From assembly GCF_000264905.1 (NCBI RefSeq), contig NW_006763137.1:514557-578556 (forward strand): 64,000 nt of DNA, written 5' to 3'. The stretch is from Stereum hirsutum FP-91666 SS1 (taxonomy: Eukaryota > Basidiomycota > Agaricomycetes > Russulales > Stereaceae). Both the position numbers and the translations under genes were made by a program. Under the pieces are notes generated by a model. That model was not told where the DNA came from. It did not search any database and saw only the letters and a list, made by a program, of their open reading frames with translations. Every line of letters starts with the position of its first letter. Within the stretch, counting starts at the first letter, position 1. This document shows positions 46,086 through 58,300 of this stretch, piece after piece.

Positions 46086-49000
46086 TTATTTCACGTACTC
46101 ATTCTTATTAGCGGTCCGAGCCCTTGCAGCCCGCAACGGATGGAACGCCTTCGAGGGTTCACCAACTCTCCTGGGCTCCTCACTTCCCTTTCGCCTCGCA
46201 CTCCCAACCTTAGCTTTCGGAGTCTCTTCCGGACTCAGCCTGACTCCGTTGATATCCTTGTCGGTCAGTGTCGCATCCTTCTTGACCATCCGTGGACGGG
46301 GAGGGCCCTTGCGTTTCGGCGTCTGATCAGCAATAGCACTTTCGATGACCTCGACTTCGCTGGAATCGGTGACGGCGCGGGTTTTGGATCGTTCTGCGGT
46401 CTTCGAGAGCTCTATGCTGCGGCGAGAAGACGGGACCAAGGTAGACGAATCGTCCTCGCTCTCGTCTGTCGAAGATTCGTCGCGATAGGCAGATTGAGCT
46501 CGTAGGGACCTCTGGGGCGGTTGCGTGGATGGGGGTGGCGGTGGAGAGGAAGCCTCCGACGTAGATGTCGGCTTTCTGCTTCGTTTACTTACAGTGGTAG
46601 CGGCGCTCGCATCACTGTGCCTCGCACTATCCCAGTCGTTTTCACTGGCATCCGTCGTCTCTGTCGGTTTTTGTCGTTTGGCGATAGGTATAGGTCTCGG
46701 CTTCGGAGGACGTGACGCGGAGGTTGGGGCAGAGCTTTTACCTACAGGGCGTGCCATCTCTGCCTCGGTCGCGCTCTCGTTTTCGTTGCCCTTCTTCCGC
46801 TTCTTTCCCCTTGCGCCTGTTGCAGCACCTCCCCTAGTCGTATCCACTGACTTGGGTGGCCTACCCACTTTGGCCTTGGCCTTCCCCTTGCCCTTCTTTC
46901 CGGCAGTTCCATCCATTCCATCCTCATACATCCCCATCTCCTTCAATACCCTTTCCTCCACCCTATCCTCAACCTCTACCTCCGCCCTCCTCGCTCTCGC
47001 CCTCTCCATCACGATATCCTCCCCAACCCCACCCTCATCCACGTCGCCATCCACATCATCTCCATACTTTCCGCCTCGCCTCCCGTCTGGGAACATCGTG
47101 ACTCCGTACGCGGCGCTTTCTCGCATCGTCTTGATGGCTTCCTCGGGCGGTTGACCCGTGTCTTCCATGATGAGCCAAAGCGCGGCTTCCGGGACGAGGA
47201 TGCGTTGGATGAATTCGGATGGAGTGAAGGGCGCGATGGAGGGCGTGTGGAAGGATGTGGGTGGAAAGAGGTTGTACAGCGTCTGATGGATGACCATGGA
47301 GCCCAGTTCACCATAGCTACGAATCGCAATAAAATCAATCAGCTCGCTACCCAAACCCCGAGGCAGAGTGCATCGAGAAATGAAAAAAAAAAGTGGGAGA
47401 TGAGAAAGAGACTCACTATCCAGGCTGTGTCTTCCCAAATGAATCGAACTGCCCCTTCACGCCCACGACGGCCCGACTCCCCAACTTCTCCACCTCGCCC
47501 TTCACCTCACCCCAGAACAAACTCTTCTCCCTCGCCTCCTTCATAGCTTCCTCCATCCCCTCTCCACCCCCGTCCACCAACCTCCTCAACTCGTCCTTCC
47601 GGCTCTCCACCCTCTTCCTCACCTTTCTGAAATCGATATCCGTGGGCCAGCCTTTGGCTCGAGCCTTCGGGGATTCGTTGTATTCGAATCGATGCCTTTG
47701 ACAGGCGGAGATGAAGGCTGTCATGGGCGCTTTGAGCCCGCGGGGGTTTGAGGGACGGGGGTCCGGGTAGCCACGACGTTTGGCGGATGTGAGGAGGGAT
47801 TGAAGTTTTGGAGTGGGTGTTGGAGGGAGGGGCTCGTCGCAGAAGGGACAGAGGGTGGAGGGGTCGATATCCGGGTTGAGGAAGTCGTCGAGTACTTATG
47901 TAGAGTAGAGAAAGAGCGTCAGTGAGCTGAAAAAGAGTAGATAGCGAGGATAAAAGATGGAACTCACGAGAATCGTCGCCGATGCCTTCGAGATCGTCAA
48001 GGCTGCTGCTAGGCATCGACGCAAGCACCGAATCGATATCCATCCCACCCAAGCCCAAATCTGCGGCCGTACTGGCTCTGACCACGCCTCTGCCCCCTGC
48101 CTCACCGTCTTCTTCCATCCTCCTCCTCTTCCTCCTCGGCGTCTCATCCGCTCCCAGAGTCTTGTACCTCTTGCTCGGGCTCCCAGCGTGCAACCGCAAA
48201 TCCAATTCTCCCATCGGAAACGGTGCCAGACCATCTTCCCCGTCCGCATCCTCCTCTTCCTCGACGTCATTCAGATACTGACTCCGGCTCGGCTTCAACC
48301 TATCCTTCGCGTTCAGGTTCGCCGAGGATGACGATCTTGAGGGTATAGGAGACGAAAGTGGGGAGATCATGGTGATGGGGTTGGTCGCCGTCGGTTTCGG
48401 GAAGGTAGGCTTGCCGGTGCTCTTGGTTTTAGCCTTGACCTTCGTGGGTGTTGCCACTGGAGAGGGAAGAGCTACGGGGAATGCTGCAAGTGTGTCACTC
48501 CCCTTTAGTGACGCCTTGCCCTTACCCTTCCCGACCTGTGAGCTCGGCAACGACGCATCCTTGACGGGTGAAAGGTGAGCGAACGGAGGAGGTTTTGCTT
48601 CCGCTGAAACCTTGGCTTTCGTCTTCGCCGCCTTCGTCCGCGATGACGACGAAGATAGCTCGACGACTTCCACTTCATCAGCATGGACATCGCCGTGGAC
48701 CTGCGATAAATCGGGGACGAAAGGAAAGTCGGCCGGCATCGGATGCGAATCTCGTTCTTCCTCATCGGTATCTGCATCAGCTTCAGACGCAGAGGACTCG
48801 ATGACTCCCTTTCGCGTCGTCTTCTTCTTCGTCTTGCCAGTGGCTCGGTTTGACTTCTCGGAGGGTTTGGCCGTAGAACGTTGTGACCTGCGTGGAACAA
48901 CAGGCGTCCTTTCCCTCGCGTCTTCCTCTTCACCTTCCTCGCCCTCTTCCTCCGCGCCTTCTGACTCAGAATCCTGATACCCCACCGTCTCTCGTATATT

Positions 49001-50920
49001 ACGAGTCTTGGCCTTCGGCTTCGGCTTTGTCCTGGACTTGGATTCACGTTCGGGGGAAGGAGAAACCTGACGAACATCCTTCTTTGTAGGGCGAGAGACG
49101 GGCTTGGGCTTGGGTTTCGCTTTCTGCGTTGATTTCGATTTGTCGTCATCTGAGGCGGAAGGAGGGACGTCGTTATCGGAGGGTATGTCTAGCGCGTCGA
49201 CCTTGCCCTTGCCTTTGCTCTTGTTCCCGGTGGAGGAGGCAGGTGGCTTCGTGAGTGGAACGGGTTTCGGTTTCGATTTGGACTTGGACTTGGACTCGGG
49301 CGCGTCGGAGACGACTTGGACGTCACTGTCGTCGTCGCCGCTGTCTTCGGTGTTTTCCTTCTCCTTATGTCGGTTCGACGAGGACGCGGCCGATCGAGTA
49401 CGAGGTTGCGAAAGTGGCGGTGGTGGTGGCGGTGGCGGTACTGCGTCTGGAGAAGTCGAGCGACGATTTGTGGTGACGGTGCGGGAGGGTTTCGATCCAA
49501 TCTGAATCTTGCGTGGCGTCTCTTCTTCCTCCTCCTCCTCCTCATCGCTAGAATGGGGTGGCGAGATCCCAGCTCTCGCCAGAGAATCCGGCCAGGCCGA
49601 TTTCGAGCTCGTCCGACTGAGCGTCCTCTTATCCTTCCCCTTCTCCTTGCTCCTCGCGTCTTCCTGAGCTTTATTCTCCTCGAAATCGGTAAGCTCCACG
49701 ACCGTCTCTCCTTCCCCATCCATATATTTTCCTGCATCGTCCCCGTCCCGACGATCCCTTTCCCTTCCGCCTCGAACATGAATGTCAGACTGCGTCCTCT
49801 GTATGGGCGACGGACCGGGCCATGCCTCTGGTACCTCCTTCCCCTTTCCTCTATCCTTCCCTCTCGGATCAGACTGGAACCTCTCCTTCGAGAACGGATT
49901 GAAGTTTTTCTTCTTGGTCTGTTGGCGGGTAGATGGTGGGGAAGGCGAGCGGGCTTTGTGGTTGTGCGCTAGGGATGAAGATGAGGGAACGGGGGGGACG
50001 TAGCCGTTGTCGTGTTTCGACATGGAGGAGAGGAGGCTGCGCGTGTTCGTGCTAATTGTCGTTGAATTGTAGGGATTTGTGGACGGGGATCGTGACGAGG
50101 GTACGGAGATAGGTGTGGTTTCTGGAGGTTTGGTGGACGCGTCGGCGGCGGGCTTAGGCTTGTTCTTCTTGAAATTTGGGAGCGGGGGACGGACGTAGTC
50201 CGGATGTTGTTCTATCCATTGACCGTTGATGAATTCGAGTGACGGAGCGGGCTTGAGCGGCTGCTTCTCCTTCTCCTTCCCCTTCCCCTTCCCAATCCCC
50301 ACCTTCGTACCACCACCAGTACCAACACCACCACCACCGCCAACACCAGCCTGTCTTCGATTCTTCTCCCTCACTCTCTCCCTCTCCTCTCTGTCTGACC
50401 CAAAATCGTTCCACTCCCCCTGTCCCCCGTCTTCCACCGGTCTGCTCTTACTCTCCTGCGACAACAACAGCTCGTCGTCCGACGAATCGAACTCGTTCGC
50501 TTTCGTATCGAAGGGATTGCTCTTATGCTTCTCCAATCCCCTTCCAGGCTTTCCCTTCCCCGTCCCTTCCCCTCCCCCCAGCCCCTTCCTATGAGCACGC
50601 GAATTCACATCCTCCACGACCTCCATCCCGTCCGACTCTGACTCGAACTCATATTCATAATCCAACCGAGTCTTCGTTCTCGTCCTGGTAACATGCGGCG
50701 GCGCGACCCCCGCCCCGAACGCGTTTCGTTTTCCGGTGGTGTATCGCGTGGGCGCGGTGAGCTCGTCTTCGAGGCGTCGGTCTGCTTGGGAGCGGGGCGG
50801 GCGTTGGGAGGGTCTGGGTTGGGAGGGCGGGGAGGAGGAACGGGGTTGCGAGATGCGCATGGTGTGGTCTGTGGTGAGGGATGTGCCGTTGCGTTTCCAG
50901 TGTTGTTCGAGGCGTTCCAT
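46086..50920 (-). CDS. RTC4-domain protein, long disordered N-terminus
   Basis: Three exons (50920-47968, 47894-47417, 47316-46086) give 1553 residues. The first 980 are disordered, charged Ser/Lys/Pro-rich sequence with an acidic patch (DEEEEEEEETPRK) and many Lys-Ser repeats. The folded part is LDDFLNPDIDPSTLCPFCDE, then FISACQRHRFEY, then YYGELGSMVIHQTLYNLFPP, then IQRILVPEAALWLIMEDTGQ. It matches the RTC4 domain (restriction of telomere capping 4), including the CPFC pair. The yeast protein was named from a cdc13 suppression phenotype; the biochemical role is unknown. A nuclear location is plausible from the basic tails. The C-terminus may be extended by a further exon down to 45800. Confidence 0.82.
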
Positions 50921-51854
50921 GGTCGCCTACCCTACAAAGATATATTTGATGACGCAAGAATGTGGGCGGTGAAAAGCTGTCAGGACGTGCGTTGGCGCAT
51001 ATAAGGGCGGACGTACGGATAATTTGTTACGATGCTACGATGGCTCGATATATGCGGTGTTCCGAAAATAGACTTTGCCTACGATTAGCTACAAAGAAAA
51101 AACAAAGAGACAATGAGTACCATGTTGATAGGTTGTGTAAGGACATAGGCAACAGAATATGTATGAGCCCGTCAATTTGCGAGCAGTGAGCCGCCCCATG
51201 CTCTGCACTACTGTGGCGACATCACCGTCCAGATGTCCGACGACGCGTATAGACACCAAAATAACTCGAACAGTGCCAAGATATGGCGAGACACTGACCA
51301 CAAGCGAGCTAGAGTGAACAACTTGTCGACCTATACGCGACGCAAAGCGGCGAGCGCAGACAAGACCGTGACTGACCGCCCGTCTCTAGACTCTAATAGG
51401 CGGCTGTGAACAGACGCCGACCGTCAACAAACATTCAATAATCTGCGCACAGGAACGTACCGTTCAAGAGTGCGAACCGAGGCCGTCGTAGCCGGCGATG
51501 TCGCGAATGTTCTGCTCGTCGTGTCCGACGATGATGACCGTCGCGTCGCGAAAGTCAAGGACGAACCCGTGACCGTGCCGGACTCGGGACCGGAGCTCTG
51601 TTGACTCCCGGAATTGTGGCTCACGACGTTCATCTCGATTTGCGCCTTCACATATTCCACGGAAGGCGATAAATTTATTTCTTGGGCTTCAAGGCTTTGT
51701 ACTCTATTGATAACAGGTCCTTTGTATCACCAGAGGTAAGCAATGATGGAAGATTATTTTTGGCCTGCTACAGACAGTGTGGCACCGTCCATGCCACTAA
51801 TTTTGTGGCCCACCCCTCCATGTAGGCTTTCAGATAACAAGCCATATTAAAATA
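50921..51854. other. Divergent intergenic region, RTC4 and F-box genes
   Basis: A 78-codon Ser/Thr-rich minus-strand frame at 51424-51660 is the only notable frame; it has no recognisable domain. No RNA gene or mobile element seen. Confidence 0.45.
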
Positions 51855-54517
51855 ATGGACAACATGGTACATGCATCTATTCTGTCCATACCTTCAGAAA
51901 TTATATTCCAGATATGTGCCTTTCTCGACGTGCGAGACGTGATCAGCCTTCGTAAGGTGCTCTCCTCGCCTCCGGATGTTTATCTTTTCACTATCCAAGC
52001 ATTCCCTGACCACCTGTATATCGTGACAACCCACAGACATGCCGTCACATTTTCTCTCTCTCGCATGACAAAGGCCTCTGGCTCGACTTCCTCCGACACC
52101 AACAGTCCTACCTCCCCCTCCCCTCCTCCGCTCGCCACACTTCCACATCCGCCGCCCTATCCTCTTCCTCTATAGAACATATAGTCATCTCCGCACGTAA
52201 ATCCCAAACACGATGGTCCCTCCCGCGTTCAAACTCGGGTGTCAGACCGTTGCAGGGAAGTCCGGATGGGTATCAGGATATATTGCATCTGGCGTTGGTG
52301 CTCGATAGATGGGTGCTTTGTGTTTACAGTTCGGGAAATGTGGTGCTCTGGGATGGGGATGAGGTTGGGAAAGAGGAATATGATGAGGGGAAGAGTGGAA
52401 GTGATCCGATGCCTGCGGTTTGGGAGCTTTGGGGGAGCGAGCCTTGGACTTCAGCTATAGCGGTTGCAGATCCTGACGGCGATGCGATATACGTCGCCGT
52501 AACGCGAGCACAGAACAGGTCACAGGAAGGGTATGTACTTATATTCATCTATTCAATATGTCACTCTTATGGTTGCTAATCCACCGATAGTTCAACCACG
52601 GTCCTCATGCGCATCCCACTCCCCACCTCCTCCAGCTCTTCCGAGTCCCCAACACCCCCTTCCAATCCAATGCCAACGTCAACACCTCATCCTACCACAA
52701 ACGAACCACCACCACCACCACCACCGCCCCAAACCCGCTCTTCACCTCACTCTGAGTCTCATATCCATACCCATACCCTTCCCGACCCGTCCTCCCAATT
52801 CCACGACATCGACACCTTCTTCGGCCCCGACGCCCAATCCCTCCGCGTCCTCGACCCAACACACCACCTCCTCGCCTTCTCGCGCTCGACGCTCATCGAT
52901 ATCGTGCATTGGCCGAGTAACACGGGAATGAGTATTGATACGCATTCGGAGGATTTGGATCAATTGGTACGTGGGGTTGTCCATCTATATGTCGTGCGAG
53001 GAGGACTTATAATAAATGGCGTATTGTTTGTGATATGTGTGCGATAGTGGAACGGCATCATTGGCCTCCAATTCGTTTACTCTCCCCCGAGCCCTCAAAC
53101 GACACTACCCCCTCCAAGCCCAGGTGCAGGTCAATCACAGCCTGAATCGCTGTACCTCCTCTGCATCAAAGCCCGAACACTCGAGCTCTACCCTCTAACC
53201 CTTCCTTTCGCGCCCCATTTTTCTTACTTCGTCAACTCCGCACTCGGACCGCTGCCTAGTCCGTCACCCACAACAACCACCAGCACGTCGATCCCGTCCA
53301 CTTTCCTGCCGATTCAGAATGATCATACAGAGCTTCGTTCCTCATTCACTTCAACCTCAACCTCAACCTCAACCTCAACCTCATCCTCAGTCTCTACCCC
53401 CACTTCCACGTCCACCTCAACTCCAACCACGACTCCGCACGAATCTGCCTTTTACCACGAAGAAGAAGAACACAAACATGAGCATCTCAAACCCAGCCAC
53501 TCGCGCACAACACCCGGACACGGAAGACTCGGAGGAAGCGCACGAAAACCCGTCCGAGTCGCTCCCGGAGCGAAATATGCGTTCCCGACCACGACCTTCC
53601 GCGGCGTCTCCATCTCCTCCGTCTCCTCCATCTCCGTCTCCACAAGCTCAACCACTTCATATTCAGATTCGGATAAGTTGGAGGAGATAGAGCTGTCGTT
53701 CCTCGCGCATGATGTCCTGCGGGGAATATTTCATTATCGAGTCGTGGTGTCGTCTCCGGAGGCTTTTTCGTCGCACGGCAGGTTGTTGGGAGAGGGTGGG
53801 CCAGTGCCGTATGTCGATATGTGTGTCTCGCTCATCGGGATGTATAACATGGCTCGATCGCATCCACTGCACGTCCCTCGTTCTCCGACAACCTCATCCA
53901 CTGCCACCACGTCAACCCCTTCCTCATCCACCACCTCAACGCCCACCCGCCCACACTCACATCGACAACTAGGAAAAGCAAAAGCGCGCGCCCGCGCACC
54001 GGGGTTCATAGGTGCCGCGGCTCTAGGTCCACAGGGAATGAGAGGAGTATGGGTAGAAAGGACGAAGAGTGTGCCTTGGAGACGGGTCGTTGTGTTTTCG
54101 GCTTATAGATCGAGGGCTCTTGAAGCTGAGTCGGAGGATGAAGAACGGACAGAATCGGCGGGCGAGGGCGATGGTGGGGGTGAGGGCGAAGAGACCGAGA
54201 GTGACAATGACAGTGACGGAGAAGATGATGATGAACTGTCATGGACCGCCGCAGCCGGAGGCAGACCGGCCCAGATCGATGCGAGAACGGTGTATGAAGT
54301 GCATTCGTATGATTTGAGAGGTGCGTTTCGCCTACCGCCTTCTCCTGGCTCCTCTCCATCACCCCTTCCACGGAAAAAAAGACATGACTTGGGAGAAGCG
54401 GCACTGATGCGTTTCTGTTTCGGGTGTGGCGTAGAGGATCTTCTACACGTCGCGTTCTCAGAAGTGACGGGGCGGATCGTGGTTGGGACGCGGGCGGGCG
54501 GGGTTAAGGTCGTCTAG
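51855..54517 (+). CDS. F-box protein
   Basis: Five exons (51855-51956, 52037-52530, 52591-52966, 53048-54320, 54435-54517) give 775 residues in phase. The F-box is residues 8-55: ILSIPSEIIFQICAFLDVRD, then VISLRK spliced to TCRHIFSLSHDKGLWLDFLR. F-boxes dock on Skp1 in SCF ubiquitin ligases. The rest contains beta-propeller-like blades (HLALVLDRWVLCVYSSGNVV, AIAVADPDGDAIYVAVTR, LLHVAFSEVTGRIVVGTR) separated by long Pro/Ser/Thr-rich and acidic loops. Such F-box-plus-propeller-like proteins are common and highly variable in Agaricomycetes. A hexanucleotide repeat lies in exon 4. The last intron is open in frame on paper, but splicing joins DLR to EDLLHVAF, which reads better. Confidence 0.8.
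53340..53400 (+). repeat. CAACCT hexanucleotide repeat in coding exon
   Basis: The CAACCT/TCAACC unit repeats about five times in a row, then decays. In the F-box frame it codes for alternating Ser and Thr. Length variation would stay in frame. Confidence 0.75.
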
Positions 54518-55333
54518 TGACTGGGCTTACTTATGGGCTTTCCGAAGTCAGGCCTTAGATCTCGTTAGGTCGCATTTTGCGCTCTGTAGATGCATTCATT
54601 TGCAGACGTCGCTATCAATTTTCAAACGTGCCCATGCGATTTTACAGCCCGAACTTGTGCAGGGGATTAGGGCTGCGCCACGACGTCCGGATACCCAGCT
54701 TGTTCGCTGGATCTTCGCAATGCTGAAGTAAAACTGGCGATTTGATTCGTTCCCCTGGCTCGGGGAGATCAGCGTCCTATCAGTGTGGCGTCGGATGGGG
54801 TACGCGGTGCGTGGTACATAATTGAATTCAAGTTAAACTCGTACATGGCTCACGAGTCCCACAGACGCGGGAGTGGCTATAGTCAGCGGGCGCAAAGCGC
54901 TCATATAGAGTCCCAAGAAGTGGACATCCACATTTCCTGGTAGCCAGTCTCGTCCAAGACATCAGGCCGCCGATCCTTGTTATATCCATACGGATTGGGT
55001 AAGCTCAGCGGTGAGTCACTCAAGACTGTCGACTTCGAAAGTCTACCGTCTCTCTCGTATCTTTGTCCTTGTCCCTACCAGCCTCCTCCACCCGTCTTGC
55101 TCTCTCAAATTCGTTGCGACCTGCGTATGTCATGACTTAATCTTTTTTCGTCTTGTTTTGAACGTACTTGGCCTGCTTTCTGACTCTCAAATCAGCCGGT
55201 ACACTTGTAGACAATTTTGCGAATCGCACGACCATCAGCTCTCGAGCCCTCAGGGTATATTCCGGTACGCCTCCCGTTTTTGTCTGGAATCCTGTTCACG
55301 GGCCTGAATATCCGAACATCTTCAGGACCACTT
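54518..55333. other. Upstream region of the ATPase-methyltransferase gene
   Basis: A 98-codon frame at 55011-55307 and pyrimidine-rich runs suggest a leader for the next gene, perhaps with a 5' exon. Nothing firm. Confidence 0.4.
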
Positions 55334-58300
55334 ATGGCGTCTAAAACTTGGGAGCCATCGACATGGACTAGTATAGTGATCGCTTACCCTCAACCGTGGC
55401 TCAGCTTCGATGGGAGGAAGATATACGGCAGCCATAAAATGAGCTCCAGGACGAAGGCAAACAGTTTCCATCCATGCCTGTACCCAATAAGCACTCGCTG
55501 CAGGCAATGGACCACCACTATAGCATTTAGCGCGCTCGTCGAGAACGTCGTCGAGGGCATCCTGCAATGGGAGAGTCTGAAACATCACGAGCTTTGCGTC
55601 GAGGAGTACCGCGACGGAGCACTGGTAGAGGCGCCCGGCGAGTCCACTTCGGCAGGAGAGTCCGGCGCTATCGAAGGCCAGACAGTCGAGTTTTTTTTTT
55701 TAGAGTTGATTGTCCTTCCCTAGCAAGCGATGATACAAAGCGCCATCGTCTCGGATACATCGCGTGGAGACCGCGTGAAGATGCTCCTGATTATGGTGAT
55801 GTCGAGCTGTATAATGTTGGGGAGATAACTGGCGATGCGGTATGGAACATGGGGTTCACCACGAAGTCAAGGGACACCGATCTCGCTGGTCAATACGGAG
55901 AAGGAGCCAAACTCGGTAAGCATCTCTGTTTTGCTAACTTATATACATTTGTTCCAGTGACTGACCGCTTTTTAGCTGGAGCCGCCCTGTTGAGGGGACC
56001 TTCGGAAAGTTTGTTCTACCACAGTGGGAATGAGACCTGGGATTTTACCATCCTGGACTCTGATAGATATGGATATTACACTAGGGAGGTTGATCAATAC
56101 TTGGACGGCGTGCTGACACAAATCTTGCTTCTTCCATGGGCCGACACGGATTTCGACCGGTTCTTACTCCTTCGACCGCCCATATCGACGCTTCCCGACA
56201 CATCGGCTGGTCGTGTCAAGGCCAAGCTAGGATGGGTCTTATTGGACGAGCGTCATCATCACAAGATTTATGTATGTTCTTGACGTTGATCTGTTCGTAT
56301 GCAGCTTTGGAGCTGACTGAGGGATCCCACGTACACAGGTCAAGGGTATCTTCATTCGTGCGGAAGATGATCCTTCTGTTGGTCTCTGCTGGGGGTACAA
56401 CTTTGTCCACGGTGTCGATGTGAACTGTGACCGTAACGCGCTGGTCAATAGCAGCTCGCTATCTACAGTGATCTACAAAACATGGAAGCCTCTGCTCCTG
56501 ACTTCATCCCAAGCTCGACAACACTACATCGACATGCTATTCGACCACGAGAAATGTCTGGACGTTTCGGGGTTGCGAACCTGCATCACTCGCCCGGTGG
56601 CGGTCGTTTTATTCAAGGCCTTGAAACAGAAGTACGGCCCGAGGGCCTTCTTCTACTATTCCGCTGAGACAACAGAAGCCAGGCGCATCATCGAGACGTC
56701 CTTGAAGAGGAGGCCTGTGTTGCTGAAAGAATTATTTTGGGACTCCCTTCGGCAGTGGCCCGGTCTGGTCATGACGCCGTCGGAGGCGAGGCAAAAGTGG
56801 TTCCGCGATCTTCCTGAATATCCGATAGACGTCTCCACTAGAGCTGAGACAGACATTCTGCATACCGTCCGCTCGTTTTTGCTTTTGGACGAAAGGACGG
56901 AGCGTTTTCTCGACCGTTGGGTTTTCAAATCCTGCCCCGCCGATTCTGGAGACGTCGAATGTTCGATTATGCCTGGCGGCGAGCTTCACCTTTCCGATCG
57001 ACTCCTCAGACCGGAGTAAGTTCTTTTGTCATTTTATCTTTCGTCTCCCACCATTGATTAGAGGCAAAAAGATACGTCCACAGCAAGCCGGGCTGGTCCA
57101 CTTGTCTTATGCACAACGCACGCAGTCGAGGAACAGATTCAGCCGTTGTCCAATGTCACTGTGCCACCCTCTACATCGGCGGTCTAGTCGTAGATGAAGT
57201 GCAGGAGTGCAACGCTCACGAAAAGGATGCACTCAAAGTCACACAGCGCAATTTGGTGTCTCAGATGCCACGCCACGTCTCGTTTGTTTTCGACGAATCC
57301 GAAGAGAACTCTGACAGTGTGGTGACTTTTCGATGGGAGGCCGCGATGGAAATGTCCGACTTCATTCTCTGGATCCGACCAGCTGAGGATCATAGTGAAT
57401 CCCAGTCGCCTTACATATTCCGAGCTTCCGACGACGCAAACCCTGTGGATAACACAGACGACGCAGACATGGATATAGACGACCAGCCACACGATGAGCG
57501 CGGCGGTTATCGTGCGACTTGTCAGTTCCATCCCAGTTCTATAGTATCATATGGTCACGACGGTTTACTGATCCTCTTCATACCTAGCACGAGGGTCTGA
57601 AGAGTTCACTTCAGTTCACGGCAACTCGATAGACGTGCAGGGATTCCAGCCCGCCGAGGTCTACACAATCCAAGTCAGAAGAGACTGTAACCTTGCTATC
57701 TGGAGCCCCCCGATCCATCTCACTATTCCCAGTAACATCACTCGGTCTGCGTCGTCCTCTACATCAACTCCTCCTATCGAGAACACGACTCCTTCCCGAG
57801 GTTCATCCCCCGACGTCACGGACACGCATGAATATCGGACACCAAGTCCTGACGTCCACGGGGGCGCCATGGTTGCGAATGCGGAGAGCCTTCCCGGTGC
57901 GCGCGTGGGCCCACGACAGCCTACACCACCGGGGCCAAAGAAAGCCCAACCCGAGTCTCCGAGTAAGAAAGCTGGCACAATCCAACATTCGGAGGGCGAT
58001 CCTGCACTCAAATCTCAGGACGCCATCACCTTCTTCAACGATCTCGTAGCGTCTCCGCGTCAGTCCGCCCTTTTTCGCGCCGACTTATCCAGAACCCGCA
58101 TGCGTATAGCGAGCCGACCGAAGCGTACGAAACGTACCCGGAAAATCAGTCACTACGCAGAACCTGTGGCTGTCGGAGGGGAACAGGGTGACGGAGGTGA
58201 CGCTTTTGAACCGGACCCAGACGAGATCGCTGATGATGGTGAGGCCGCTGATGATTACGAATATGAGCCGTCGGAGGACGATCAGGACGATCTTTCAATC

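Noticed and set aside
47507..50920. Reading the 1137-codon frame as a separate gene from 46086-47438
   Set aside because: Splicing 47968 to 47894 and 47417 to 47316 joins the two frames in phase and completes one RTC4 domain, so they are one gene.
51424..51660. 78-codon Ser/Thr-rich minus-strand frame
   Set aside because: No domain or conservation cue and no splice links. Left as intergenic.
55567..56283. Independent gene starting MGESETSRALRR
   Set aside because: Its first 45 codons are a shadow of the N-box-coding frame. The real exon enters this frame only after 55703.
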